DNA of 64,000 nt from positions 79,274 to 143,273 of the forward strand of contig NZ_FODY01000009.1 in assembly GCF_900110485.1 (NCBI RefSeq), read 5' to 3'. The position numbers and the translations under genes were made by a program. How positions within the stretch are numbered: position 1 is the stretch's first letter; every line of letters begins with the position of its first letter. Below the pieces are notes generated by a model that worked only from the letters and a program-made list of their open reading frames with translations, was not told the origin of the DNA and made no database searches. The stretch comes from Propionispora vibrioides (lineage in GTDB: Bacteria; Bacillota; Negativicutes; Propionisporales; Propionisporaceae). This document shows positions 43,535 to 52,006 of this stretch, in pieces.

Positions 43535-43984
43535 ATGAGCCATTTGAAAATGGAAAAGCAAAAGCGGATTGCGCTGATTGCCCATGACAATCGCAAAGGG
43601 GAACTGATTGCCTGGGCTTCGAAAAACAAAGAGAAGCTGAGCCGGCATTTCCTCTGTGGTACAGGCACTACGGCATCGATGATCTCGGCTGAAACAGGCC
43701 TGCCGGTCCGGGGTTACCAAAGCGGTCCGTTGGGAGGCGATCAGCAGATCGGCGCCTGTATTGTCAATAATGAGGTTAATCTGATGGTTTTTTTCTGGGA
43801 CCCGCTGGCGGCGCAGCCCCACGACCCTGATGTCAAGGCGTTGCTAAGACTGGCTGTCCTGTATGATGTGCCTGTGGCGATGAGCCAGTCGGCGGCAGAC
43901 TTTTTTTTAGGCTCAACCTGCATGGAAGAAGAATATGAGCGCAATGTGATTGATTTTGTTCAGGCCAGAAAAAAAGGATTTTAA
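43535..43984 (+). CDS. mgsA: Methylglyoxal synthase
   Basis: 149 residues from ATG 43535 with AGGAGGGACC upstream. Family signatures: IALIAHDNRKGELIAWA at the N-terminus, phosphate-binding GTGTTASMI, catalytic-Asp region SGPLGGDQQIGA, and FFWDPLAAQPHDPDVKALLR. It converts dihydroxyacetone phosphate to methylglyoxal and phosphate, a bypass of lower glycolysis used when phosphate is short or triose phosphate accumulates. This is notable because the PTS/aldolase clusters in this window produce dihydroxyacetone phosphate. It has its own downstream terminator. Confidence 0.97.
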   Translation: MSHLKMEKQKRIALIAHDNRKGELIAWASKNKEKLSRHFLCGTGTTASMISAETGLPVRGYQSGPLGGDQQIGACIVNNEVNLMVFFWDPLAAQPHDPDVKALLRLAVLYDVPVAMSQSAADFFLGSTCMEEEYERNVIDFVQARKKGF

Positions 43985-44001
43985 AGACGAGAGCTAAAAA
44001 G

Positions 44002-44031
44002 CATGGACTATAATGGGGTCCGTGTTTTTTT
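44002..44031 (+). terminator. Intrinsic terminator of mgsA
   Basis: CATGGAC and GTCCGTG form a short stem with one G-T pair, followed by T7. It lies 17 bases past the stop. Confidence 0.8.
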
Positions 44032-44274
44032 GTTGCCGGCAGCTAATAAATTCCGTACAATCAAGGGAAGAATATAGGGGAATGGTCCCAAGTTGACGGA
44101 CTACTGGTTTTTGGGAGAAGAAAGGGATAGTACTGACTAACATCAAAAAGTAATATATTTACATTAATGGGGCTAGTTGATTTTTAGGTACTTAATAAAG
44201 GATTTTTTAAGCCGATATAGAAATTTATACAAATGATCTGAGTAGACTGTCCGGCCTATCATCGCCCCAATCAA

Positions 44275-44299
44275 AAACCGCTGATTGCATCAGCGGTTT
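44275..44299. repeat. Minimal hairpin made of family B repeat ends
   Basis: AAACCGCTGA-TTGCA-TCAGCGGTTT is a perfect stem built from the same ACCGCTGATT/AATCAGCGGT sequence that ends the family B elements, as if the whole core were deleted. It lies 81 bases before the OPT start. The rest of 44032-44380 shows no gene, only the lone AAGTTGACGGACT end noted at 43423. Confidence 0.55.
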
Positions 44300-44380
44300 C
44301 CTAAAGGAAAGGAGGAATGACCGCGCTATTTTGGACAATTGAATAGGGTATCGTAAAACTTAGTAGATGAGGAGCAGAAA

Positions 44381-46432
44381 ATGAAACCAATAGACTTTAT
44401 GAGCGATAAACTAAGCGTTCCTGAGCTAACAATGCGGGGAATGCTCTTAGGGATGCTGATTACGGTTATTTTTACGGCATCCAATGTATATCTGGGCTTA
44501 AAAGTGGGATTGACTTTTTCGTCGTCAATTCCGGCCGCCGTTATTTCGATGGCGATTCTAAAAATGTTTAAAGATTCCAATGTCCTGGAAAACAACATGG
44601 TGCAGACGCAGGCATCCGCAGCAGGCACTCTTTCTGCAGTTATATTCATTATTCCTGGTTTGCTCATGTTGGGGTACTGGCAGGGCTTTGCTTTCTGGCA
44701 GACACTGATGATTTGCGCCTGCGGCGGCAGCCTGGGTGTACTGTTTACCATTCCGTTGCGCCGGGCGATGATTGTTAACAGTGATCTTCCTTATCCGGAA
44801 GGTCTGGCGGCGGCCGAAATTTTAAAAGTAGGCAGCGGCAGCACGGACGGCAGTAAGAACAGCGGTGTAAAAGATATCATGAGCGGCGGGTTTGTTGCGG
44901 CTTTGGTCAGCTTGTGTGCCGACGGTTTTCAGGTTATTTCTTCCGGCGTGCATTACTGGTTTACCTTTGGCGGCATGATCTCCCAAGTGCCCTTGGGATT
45001 TTCTTCGGCTTTGCTGGGAGCCGGCTATTTGATCGGAATTGCCAGCGGTATATCTATTTTGGTGGGAACTCTTTTATCCTGGGGTGTTTTCGTTCCATAT
45101 CTGACGGCAGGTCTGTCGCCAGCGGAGGGACAGAGCCTGGGCGCTTTCGCTACAGGCATATGGGCGCAAAAAGTCCGGCTGATTGGTGCCGGTACGATCG
45201 GTATTGCGGCTGTCTGGACTTTGTTGACGCTGGTTAAACCCATTTTGGAGGGAATGCGTATTTCGATTCAGGCTATGAGCCGTTCCGGGCAAGGGAAAGG
45301 TCTTCATAGAATGGATACCGACCTGGCGCCGAAAACGACGGCACTCATTTTAGGTGTGATTATCCTTGGTTTGCTGGCAACCTTCTATTCCTTTATTGCC
45401 GATGCCAACCTGACGGCTGGTGTGACCTGGGTCTTTATTATTGTCGGCGTGCTTGTTGCCGTCTGCATGGGCTTCTTTGTAGCTGCTGCCTGCGGCTATA
45501 TGGCCGGTTTGATTGGTACTTCGGCCAGCCCGATTTCAGGGATTGGCATTTTGGGGATTATCATTTCTTCGTTGGTAGTACTCGGTATCGGTTCTGCCGT
45601 CAGCCTGTTTGATACGGCGGCGGGAAGCAAATTTGCTATTGCCCTGGCTATTTTTATGACTAGTGTTATTGTCAGCATTGCGGCTATTTCCAATGACAAT
45701 CTGCAGGACTTGAAAACCGGCCAATTGGTCGGAGCCACTCCCTGGAAACAGCAGGTGGCCCTGCTCTTAGGTTGTATCGTCGGCGCTTTTGCCATTGCGC
45801 CGGTATTGAATCTGCTCTATGAAGCGTATGGCTTTGTGGGAGCCATGCCGCGTCCCGGCATGGATGAGGCTCAGGTTTTATCGGCACCGCAGGCAACCTT
45901 GATGACAACGATTGCCAAGGGGATTTTCAGTCATAATCTGGATTGGAATTATATTCTGTTCGGCGTCGGTGTCGGTTTGGTCATTATCGTTATTGACATT
46001 GTGTTGAAAAAGAATTCGTCGGCTAAATACTGCCTGCCGCCGTTGGCTGTGGGCATGGGTATTTACTTGCCGCCCACCTTGGAAATACCGTTGGTGTTTG
46101 GTGCCGTAATCAGCTATTTGGTCTGCCGGTACTTACGTAACCGGGCGGAAGAGCGGAGTCCGGGACATGTGGAAGACGATGTGGAAACCTGCAACCGTCA
46201 CGGCGTGCTGTTTGCGTCAGGACTGATTGTTGGCGAAAGCCTAATGGGCGTTATAATCGCCATTATCATTGTATTCTCCGTGACTAGTGGCGGCAGTGAT
46301 GCACCGCTCAAGCTGGTGGGCAAGGACTTTGGCGCCACGGCTGACTGGCTTGGTCTGGTCGTGTTTGCCGCAGTGATTGTCACTTTTGTTTCCCGGGTGC
46401 TTGGCGTAGAGTACAAAGTCAAAGCCAAGTAA
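44381..46432 (+). CDS. OPT family oligopeptide/metal-chelate transporter
   Basis: 683 residues from ATG 44381 (GAGGAG upstream). It is a polytopic protein with around 16 hydrophobic segments. OPT signatures: MLITVIFTASNVYLGLKVGLTFSSSIPAAVISMAILK at the N-terminus, LGVLFTIPLRRAMIVNSDLPYPEGLAAAEILKVG, and IGTSASPISGIGI. The bacterial OPT subfamily imports small peptides or related amino-acid conjugates with protons; the substrate here is unknown. It is monocistronic, with a hairpin terminator at 46491. Confidence 0.92.
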   Translation: MKPIDFMSDKLSVPELTMRGMLLGMLITVIFTASNVYLGLKVGLTFSSSIPAAVISMAILKMFKDSNVLENNMVQTQASAAGTLSAVIFIIPGLLMLGYWQGFAFWQTLMICACGGSLGVLFTIPLRRAMIVNSDLPYPEGLAAAEILKVGSGSTDGSKNSGVKDIMSGGFVAALVSLCADGFQVISSGVHYWFTFGGMISQVPLGFSSALLGAGYLIGIASGISILVGTLLSWGVFVPYLTAGLSPAEGQSLGAFATGIWAQKVRLIGAGTIGIAAVWTLLTLVKPILEGMRISIQAMSRSGQGKGLHRMDTDLAPKTTALILGVIILGLLATFYSFIADANLTAGVTWVFIIVGVLVAVCMGFFVAAACGYMAGLIGTSASPISGIGILGIIISSLVVLGIGSAVSLFDTAAGSKFAIALAIFMTSVIVSIAAISNDNLQDLKTGQLVGATPWKQQVALLLGCIVGAFAIAPVLNLLYEAYGFVGAMPRPGMDEAQVLSAPQATLMTTIAKGIFSHNLDWNYILFGVGVGLVIIVIDIVLKKNSSAKYCLPPLAVGMGIYLPPTLEIPLVFGAVISYLVCRYLRNRAEERSPGHVEDDVETCNRHGVLFASGLIVGESLMGVIIAIIIVFSVTSGGSDAPLKLVGKDFGATADWLGLVVFAAVIVTFVSRVLGVEYKVKAK

Positions 46433-46490
46433 TGATTTCGCGATCAGTGACAGGATGATAGATCAGGATGGACAGTTATAATTAGACCTG

Positions 46491-46522
46491 CGGCGCACAG
46501 AGCCATTCTGGGCGCCGCTTTT
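46491..46522 (+). terminator. Probable terminator of the OPT gene
   Basis: CGGCGC (46491-46496) pairs with GCGCCG (46512-46517), followed by CTTTTAT. It lies 58 bases after the stop. Confidence 0.6.
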
Positions 46523-46583
46523 ATATGTGCGGGAAGCGAGTGGACGTATACGGAAAATGTAAGCCTTATGGTGCGGGAGCCTG

Positions 46584-46633
46584 GCAAATGTCCGGATTAG
46601 GTAGCCGGGAAACAATCTAATCCGGACATTTGC
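46584..46633. other. Perfect 16-bp inverted repeat
   Basis: GCAAATGTCCGGATTA (46584-46599) and TAATCCGGACATTTGC (46618-46633) are exact complements with an 18-nt loop, followed by TGTTTTC. It may be a second terminator, an operator or a further palindromic element. It sits 14 bases before the repeat at 46648. Confidence 0.5.
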
Positions 46634-46647
46634 TGTTTTCGATATGT

Positions 46648-46829
46648 TAGGGCTTGTTTATAAAATGCCGAAACGCCCCCTACGGTGCTTTTTGTGCCAT
46701 ACTTCCTTGAAATTTTTTGAAATAGGGGCCACTATTCCTGCAAAATTTCGCGTGCCCTTTAGAGTATAACTCGTCTGGCGTAAAAATCTCTCGCCATGAG
46801 TCATTCCGTTATTTTACAAACAAGCCCTA
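46648..46829. repeat. Palindromic interspersed repeat with different ends and a family B-like core
   Basis: The ends are TAGGGCTTGTTTATAAAAT and ATTTTACAAACAAGCCCTA, an inverted repeat of about 18 bp with one mismatch, unlike the family B ends. The core (CCTTGAAATTTTTTGAAATAGGGGCCACTATTCCTGC, then AAAATCTCTCGCCATGAG) parallels the core of the 361 copy. It therefore combines a known core with new termini. It ends 72 bases before the HAD gene start. Confidence 0.75.
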
Positions 46830-46900
46830 GGCAGGAATTGGCTGTTGACAGGCAGAAACATGACAAAAAGGACAATGATCAGGACAGGGAGAGAGAACAT

Positions 46901-47551
46901 ATGAAATATGATGCGATATTATTTGATCTGGATGGCACCTTGACCGATTCGCAAGAAGGCATCTTGCGTTCGATCCAGTATGCCTTGGAAAAAAGCGGTA
47001 TTGTCGAGAATGAGGTGGACAAACTGGTTCCTTTCATCGGGCCGCCGCTGGCTGAGTCTTTTCGGGAAGTGTATCGCATGGGTCCGGAACAGGTGGCACA
47101 GACGGTTGCCTACTACCAGGAGTATTTTGCGGTCAAGGGAATGTATGAGAATGCCGTGTATCCGGGGATTGAAGAGTTGTTGGCGGAACTGGCGGACCGG
47201 GGGAAATATCTGGCGGTAGCCACTTCGAAGCCGATCTTCTTTTCGGAAAAAATTATTGATCATTTTTCATTAACAAAATATTTTCAAGCCATTGTTGGCG
47301 CCCAACTGGAAGGCAAGCACAGCGGCAAGGAAGAAATCATTGGTACTATTCTGTCCGGTATTCCTCATATTCCGGCAAACCGGGTGGTGATGGTAGGTGA
47401 TCGCAAGTTTGATATTCACGGGGCGCAGGCCCATGGCATTGATGTCATTGCGGCAGGCTATGGCTATGGTGCCGATGAAGAACTGGCGGCGGCCGGACCG
47501 ACGCATATTGCCGGATCGATCGCGGAATTGCGGTCACTGCTGTTGGGCTAA
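46901..47551 (+). CDS. HAD family hydrolase (phosphoglycolate phosphatase/PpaX-like)
   Basis: 216 residues from ATG 46901, with CAGGGAGAGAG upstream; a longer frame from 46796 would begin inside the repeat and is not supported. HAD motif I DLDGTLTDSQEGI, cap helices, motif II AVATSKP, Lys in KHSGKEEII, and motif III MVGDRKFDIHGAQAHG. The subfamily includes Gph, pyrophosphatase PpaX and 5'-nucleotidase-like phosphatases. It is monocistronic, flanked by two palindromic repeats. Confidence 0.88.
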   Translation: MKYDAILFDLDGTLTDSQEGILRSIQYALEKSGIVENEVDKLVPFIGPPLAESFREVYRMGPEQVAQTVAYYQEYFAVKGMYENAVYPGIEELLAELADRGKYLAVATSKPIFFSEKIIDHFSLTKYFQAIVGAQLEGKHSGKEEIIGTILSGIPHIPANRVVMVGDRKFDIHGAQAHGIDVIAAGYGYGADEELAAAGPTHIAGSIAELRSLLLG

Positions 47552-47560
47552 GCCGGTGTA

Positions 47561-47725
47561 CTAGTGTCTTGACCAAGTTAAATCTTAGTTTATAAAGCCT
47601 ATCATTTTCCGCACTGCTGCGTTGCCGTCGGCTTACATATGGCCGATATGCGCGCCTCCTCCGCCTCGCATTGCAGAAAAATCTATACTGTATAATTCTA
47701 TTCATAACTTTGCCAAGACACCAGG
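47561..47725. repeat. Palindromic interspersed repeat, family A copy 3
   Basis: The ends CTAGTGTCTTGACCAAGTTA and TAACTTTGCCAAGACACCAGG are imperfect inverted repeats, different from those of the 5433 copy. The core shares with 5433 the segments GTCGGCTTACATAT, CGATATG and GCGCCTCCTCCGCCTCGCA. TTTTCCGCACTGC pairs with GCATTGCAGAAAAA, and CATAT/ATATG forms the inner hairpin. It begins 9 bases after the HAD stop codon. Confidence 0.8.
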
Positions 47726-47875
47726 AGCACGAGGTTATTGAATAAGCTGGTCCAAAAGAGGAAAGACTTCTTCCGTTACAACGGTAACGAGAAAAGTCTT
47801 TTTTCTTACATTCCATTAGTTGTTGCCGAAAGGGAAACGGAAACCGACCAACATGTTAGCAGGAGCGTGAGAGCG

Positions 47876-48250
47876 ATGAGCAAGACCGTTAATCCGGTTG
47901 TTTGGGTTGAAATTCCTGTAGCCAATATGGAGCGGGCTAAACTTTTTTATGAGGCCGTATTCGGTTGGAAGTTGACGGTTATCGATATGGGGTCCCGGCA
48001 GATGGCCATGCTGCCAAGTGAAATGGAATCTCACGGCAGTGGTGGAGCGCTGGTAAAAGAGCGGCACTTTGTACCATCCTATGCCGGTTCGCTGGTGTAT
48101 TTTTCGGTGAACGACATCCCAGGGACTCTTGCCGGGGTGGTGCTCCATGGAGGTAAAGAACTGATTCCTAAAACGAGTATTGGTGAATATGGGTTCTGTG
48201 CTTATTTTGAAGATAGCGAGGGAAACCGCATTGGCTTACATACTCTGTAG
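47876..48250 (+). CDS. VOC (glyoxalase/bleomycin-resistance fold) family protein
   Basis: 124 residues from ATG 47876 with CAGGAGCGTGAG upstream. It is a glyoxalase-like domain: VVWVEIPVANMERAKLFYEAVFGWKL at the N-terminus, LVYFSVNDIPGTLAGVVLHGGKELIPKTSIGEYGFCAYFEDSEGNRIGLHTL at the C-terminus. Members of this subgroup are often uncharacterised. Metal-ligand positions cannot be assigned with confidence. The last 15 bases overlap the 3' end of the convergent MFS gene. Confidence 0.85.
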   Translation: MSKTVNPVVWVEIPVANMERAKLFYEAVFGWKLTVIDMGSRQMAMLPSEMESHGSGGALVKERHFVPSYAGSLVYFSVNDIPGTLAGVVLHGGKELIPKTSIGEYGFCAYFEDSEGNRIGLHTL

Positions 48251-49636
48251 TTCGCCCCGTGACCAGCATATGGCAGCGCCCGCCAGCCCAATCAGGACGG
48301 CTGCCAGATAGGTATTATGCAGGGATAGTACGAAGCCGGCGCTGCTGTTTAAGTAGGAATACCTGGCCATTTGAATGCTAAACATGGCGCCACTGGTGGC
48401 AACGCCCATGACCTGGCCCACGTTGCGCATGAGGGCCAGCATACCGGAAGCCACACCAATTTGATTTTTCGGAACACTTCCCATGATGGCGTTGTTATTG
48501 GGTGCCAAAAATAAGCCGGTGCCGAAGCCGACCAGGGCTAAGCCTGTGACGGTGATTAGCGGATAGAAGGTGTAGGTTTGACTGAGCAGAAAAATACCTG
48601 TTGAGATCAGCAACATGCCGAGGGTAGTTAAGAAGCGTGAGCCAAACCGGTCGGACAGTGTTCCGGCAACCGGGGAAGTCAGCAGCATGGTCAGGGGAAA
48701 AACACTCATTAAGTAACCTGCCGTATTGGTCGGTAAGGCCAAAAAGTTGACCAGATAAAAGGGCATAAGAAAGGTTACCGTGTACTGCGTCAAATAATTA
48801 ATCATGGCGGAAAAATTGCAAAACAGGAAAAAACGATTGCGGAACACGGCAAAATTAAACATGGGATACTTGCAGCTAAGTTCAATGTAAGTAAAGAGCA
48901 GCAACGAGAGCAAGGCGCTCAAAAACAGGGTGATAATGATGGCCGAGCTCCAGCCCCAGGCTTGCCCGTGGCTTAAAGCCAGCAAAAAGGTGCTAAGGCT
49001 GATAAAAAGGGTGATGGCTCCCCAAAAATCAAATTTTTGCGGCTTTTTATCTTTAACGGGCAGTATCTTCCAGGACCAATAAGTTCCCAGGATACCGATC
49101 GGAATGTTGATAATAAAGATGGATTGCCAGCCGTAAGCCCCTACCAGAAAGCCACCCAGGGCCGGTCCGGTGGCAAGTCCCAAGGAGACAAACATGGCGT
49201 TGAGTCCGATGGCTTTGCCTCGCTCGGAAGGATGAAAGGTATCGGCGATAATCGCCTGAACCACGGCCAGGATGGCCCCGGCACCCAGGGCCTGCAAGGC
49301 CCGGGAGGCGATAAGCATCCAGATATTGACGGAAAGGCTGTTGCAGAGAGAGGCTACGGTGAAGACGGCAAAGCCGCTGATAAACACCGGGCGATGACCG
49401 TACATATCGCCTATCCGGCCATACATGAGCAGGAGACTGCTAATCAGCAACAGGTACACGATGACAACCCATTCGACATTGTTCAGGGTTGTATGAAAAT
49501 ACGTGGTAATGTCCGGCATGGCAATATTAACGATACTGGCGTCTAATGTTGACATAAATACGCCAAGAATGGTAGTCGAGTGGATTAACCATTTGCGGAC
49601 ACGGGGATTATCGACCTGTAACAATTGACGGAACAT
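48236..49636 (-). CDS. MFS drug transporter, DHA2/EmrB-QacA type (14 TM)
   Basis: 466 residues on the minus strand. The DHA2 signature TTILGVFMSTLDASIVNIAMPDI is at the N-terminus, GRIGDMYGHRPVFISG is motif A, and ATGPALGGFLVGAYGWQSIFIINIPIG is motif C with the family WRWIF-like end. About 14 hydrophobic segments. It probably exports toxic organic compounds. It is the last gene of the flavodoxin-TetR-MFS operon read leftward. The genes converge with a 15-base overlap with the VOC gene. Confidence 0.92.
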   Translation of the reverse strand: MFRQLLQVDNPRVRKWLIHSTTILGVFMSTLDASIVNIAMPDITTYFHTTLNNVEWVVIVYLLLISSLLLMYGRIGDMYGHRPVFISGFAVFTVASLCNSLSVNIWMLIASRALQALGAGAILAVVQAIIADTFHPSERGKAIGLNAMFVSLGLATGPALGGFLVGAYGWQSIFIINIPIGILGTYWSWKILPVKDKKPQKFDFWGAITLFISLSTFLLALSHGQAWGWSSAIIITLFLSALLSLLLFTYIELSCKYPMFNFAVFRNRFFLFCNFSAMINYLTQYTVTFLMPFYLVNFLALPTNTAGYLMSVFPLTMLLTSPVAGTLSDRFGSRFLTTLGMLLISTGIFLLSQTYTFYPLITVTGLALVGFGTGLFLAPNNNAIMGSVPKNQIGVASGMLALMRNVGQVMGVATSGAMFSIQMARYSYLNSSAGFVLSLHNTYLAAVLIGLAGAAICWSRGELQSM

Positions 49637-49726
49637 AGGAAAGCCTTCTTTCTACACGAATTAGCGGTGCAATATCGCTACCTTATAGTATATTGCCGGC
49701 TGCACCGATTGTTCTTTTAATCGTGC

Positions 49727-50347
49727 TCAGTGGTTCCCTAAGTTAACCATCCCTAGGCCGATAACGCCGACGGCTGTTTGGATAACCGCGTCCAGATTGC
49801 GCTGGCAATTGGCCAGCACACCGGCTTGCTGAGAACGGACAATGCCTTCGGCGCTGGCGTGAAGAAAGAGTGCCAGTGATCGGGGGTCATAGGCCTTAAG
49901 CTCTCCGGCGGTGATGCCTTCCTGAATGATTTGTTCCAGAATCAAAATGGATTCGGTCTGTTTTTCCTGTAAGGCTTGCTGCAAAGGCAGCGGTAAGTCA
50001 ATGCCGGCCATAGGATTGGCCGCAAGGTGCAGAATTTCAAAATATTGCGGTTCGCTATGAAAAAAGTCCCAATAGGCGTAAAACACGCTCCGCAGGCGAA
50101 GTCCTGCGGAGCTGCTTTGTGCTGCGGCCAGACGAAATCCTGCCAGTTGATGCTCATAGGCCTGGCAGCATATATGAAAGAATATTTCTGCCTTGTTTTG
50201 AAAATGAAAATACAAAGGGCCGGTAGATATATTTGCCGCTTGGGCAATGTTTCGCATAGAGGTCTTGTGATAGCCCAGGGTTAAAAACAGTTCGCGCGCT
50301 TTTAATAAGATCAGTTGCTGTGTGGTTGCCGGATCGGTGTTGTTCAT
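49727..50347 (-). CDS. TetR family transcriptional regulator
   Basis: 206 residues on the minus strand. The N-terminal TetR HTH is QQLILLKARELFLTLGYHKTSMRNIAQAANISTGPLYFHFQNKAEIF; the C-terminal ligand domain is about 150 residues. It lies between a flavodoxin-like gene (upstream, 15 bases) and an MFS efflux gene (downstream). The two TATAAC-N3-GTTATA palindromes at 51755-51798, before the first gene of the operon, are its likely operator. Confidence 0.92.
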   Translation of the reverse strand: MNNTDPATTQQLILLKARELFLTLGYHKTSMRNIAQAANISTGPLYFHFQNKAEIFFHICCQAYEHQLAGFRLAAAQSSSAGLRLRSVFYAYWDFFHSEPQYFEILHLAANPMAGIDLPLPLQQALQEKQTESILILEQIIQEGITAGELKAYDPRSLALFLHASAEGIVRSQQAGVLANCQRNLDAVIQTAVGVIGLGMVNLGNH

Positions 50348-50362
50348 TGGTTTCGCTCTTTT

Positions 50363-51739
50363 CTATTGAAAAATTCTTTGGAAGGGTTTTATCATGTGTT
50401 CTTTTATCTGTTCGCTATACAGTTGGCGCCGGATAAAGGGAAGTTTGGCCGCCACTGACAATATGGCGGCGAATAGCCGGGAAGCATACTGCCGGTGGGG
50501 GAAATCATAACGGCCGTTTTGCTTGTAATATTGGTGGTCGGCGATGAAAGGAAATCTAAGTTCTCCCCAAATGGCATCACGGAAAATTTTATGGCCGCCG
50601 ACGCTTAGGAAGGATGGCGGTTGCAGATAGTTTTGCAGGGAATGCTCAATTCCGGTTTTGGCCAGTTGGTAAAGCAATTTGTCGATGCTTGCCGCTGATT
50701 CGGGCTCATCAGTGACGATACCGGCTATATTGGCTTCCTGGAGTTCTGTATAGGCTTCCAGAATCTGGCGCAGGTTGGTAAGTTGAGCTAAAGGGCCGCT
50801 AACGATAAAGCCAAGCTGTTTTCCTTTTAAGGCTGGAACATGATTATTAAAAAAACTGCGGTCAAAAAAAGTTTTCCAGCGGGAAGACAGATAGCGGTCG
50901 TGGATGGCGCCAGCCATAATGATTATATCGGCAGGTTTGACTTTTGTGTTGAAAAAGGTGATGAAATCATCCTTATTACCATAGACACAGGTATTGTCGT
51001 AGGCACACCGGATACAGCCCAGGCAGCCGCCTTTAATAGAAAGATCCCGTAAATTGATGATGTCGGGCTTTTGGCTGTAGGAAGCGGCATACGCCGTCAG
51101 CATGTTGGTTAGGTTGGTTTGGCTAGGCAGCGCATCATGGAGGATGAGAATTTTTCTGCCTTGCGGATCGAGCGGCGGCTGACTTAGCGCGGGCGTATAG
51201 GCGTGGGTTACCGGGATAAGCGGCAGATAAGCCTTGGCCGTTGCCTGAGCGCTGGCAATAGCGGCCAAAAAGTTGCGGGCAAAGAGGGTAAGCCGCTGCT
51301 GACCGGCTGTTTGCAGCAAGTCCTGCATGGCGGCGGAATAGCCGCCGTAATATTTCATTGCTAAATCATCGGCAATGGCATGCATATAGTTATGGGCCGT
51401 ATGGTCAAAAAAGTGAATGGATGTAGTTAAAACGGCTGTGTATTTGCCTTGGAAATATTCTTCCGCCTGCCTTTCCCTGATGAGTTCAATAAAGCGCTTG
51501 TATTGGGCCGGAACAAGGTAGTAGTACAGGGGAAAAGACCACAGGATGCCGTCGGCTTCCGCCACATTCCGGAGAATGTCTTTAAAACGGGCTTCATCCT
51601 GTTCGATTAAACGGCTTTGTTGGGCAATTTGCCATACGGTGAAGGTATGCTCCGGAAATTGCTGCTGTAAGAAGCGTATATATTGCATAGTTACACTTAT
51701 ATCACCCTTGGGACTGCCGTGCAAAACGGTAATTTTCAT
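50363..51739 (-). CDS. Two-domain flavodoxin-like NAD(P)H-dependent oxidoreductase
   Basis: 458 residues on the minus strand. The N-terminal half starts with ITVLHGSPKGDISVTMQYI (flavodoxin-fold FMN loop, WrbA/FMN-reductase type), and a second flavodoxin-like unit starts near residue 205 with KILILHDALPSQTNLTNML. In the second unit a Cys motif GGCLGCIRCAYDNTCVYG is typical of iron-sulfur flavoproteins and multimeric flavodoxins, followed by DIIIMAGAIHDRYLSSRWKTFFDR. It probably reduces a quinone- or nitro-type electrophile. It leads the TetR/MFS operon, suggesting detoxification. The start ATG has GGAGG upstream on the minus strand. Confidence 0.82.
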   Translation of the reverse strand: MKITVLHGSPKGDISVTMQYIRFLQQQFPEHTFTVWQIAQQSRLIEQDEARFKDILRNVAEADGILWSFPLYYYLVPAQYKRFIELIRERQAEEYFQGKYTAVLTTSIHFFDHTAHNYMHAIADDLAMKYYGGYSAAMQDLLQTAGQQRLTLFARNFLAAIASAQATAKAYLPLIPVTHAYTPALSQPPLDPQGRKILILHDALPSQTNLTNMLTAYAASYSQKPDIINLRDLSIKGGCLGCIRCAYDNTCVYGNKDDFITFFNTKVKPADIIIMAGAIHDRYLSSRWKTFFDRSFFNNHVPALKGKQLGFIVSGPLAQLTNLRQILEAYTELQEANIAGIVTDEPESAASIDKLLYQLAKTGIEHSLQNYLQPPSFLSVGGHKIFRDAIWGELRFPFIADHQYYKQNGRYDFPHRQYASRLFAAILSVAAKLPFIRRQLYSEQIKEHMIKPFQRIFQ

Positions 51740-51754
51740 GGGAGAGCCTCCTTG

Positions 51755-51798
51755 TATAACGGTGTTATATTACGTGCTTTAAATATAACACTGTTATA
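51755..51798. promoter_or_regulatory. Twin palindromic operators of the flavodoxin-TetR-MFS operon
   Basis: Two near-identical palindromes, TATAACGGTGTTATA (51755-51769) and TATAACACTGTTATA (51784-51798), have centres 29 bases apart and lie just upstream of the first start codon (51739, minus strand). This is typical of TetR-family binding sites. No other site of this form was seen in the window. Confidence 0.8.
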
Positions 51799-52006
51799 CT
51801 GGCGCGTCAAGCGATCAGAATAAGTCGTATGGCCACAGGAGATAAGCGGGGATGCGGTTGTTCCGGCAAGGCGTTAAGAATATAAAGTCTAAAACTTTTC
51901 TATTACCACTGGCGGGAATTTAATTTTCTTATAGGAAATGTTACAATAAATAAAATAGATTAATCCGTTACATAGAGACAAGCTACATAAGAAAAGAGGC
52001 GTACAG

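Noticed and set aside
46796..46900. Upstream extension of the HAD gene
   Set aside because: It starts inside the repeat at 46648-46829 and lacks a ribosome-binding site; ATG 46901 fits the HAD family start.
51800..52006. Possible S-box/SAM riboswitch before the MetE-like gene
   Set aside because: The core SAM-I motifs and a leader terminator are not present in this region.
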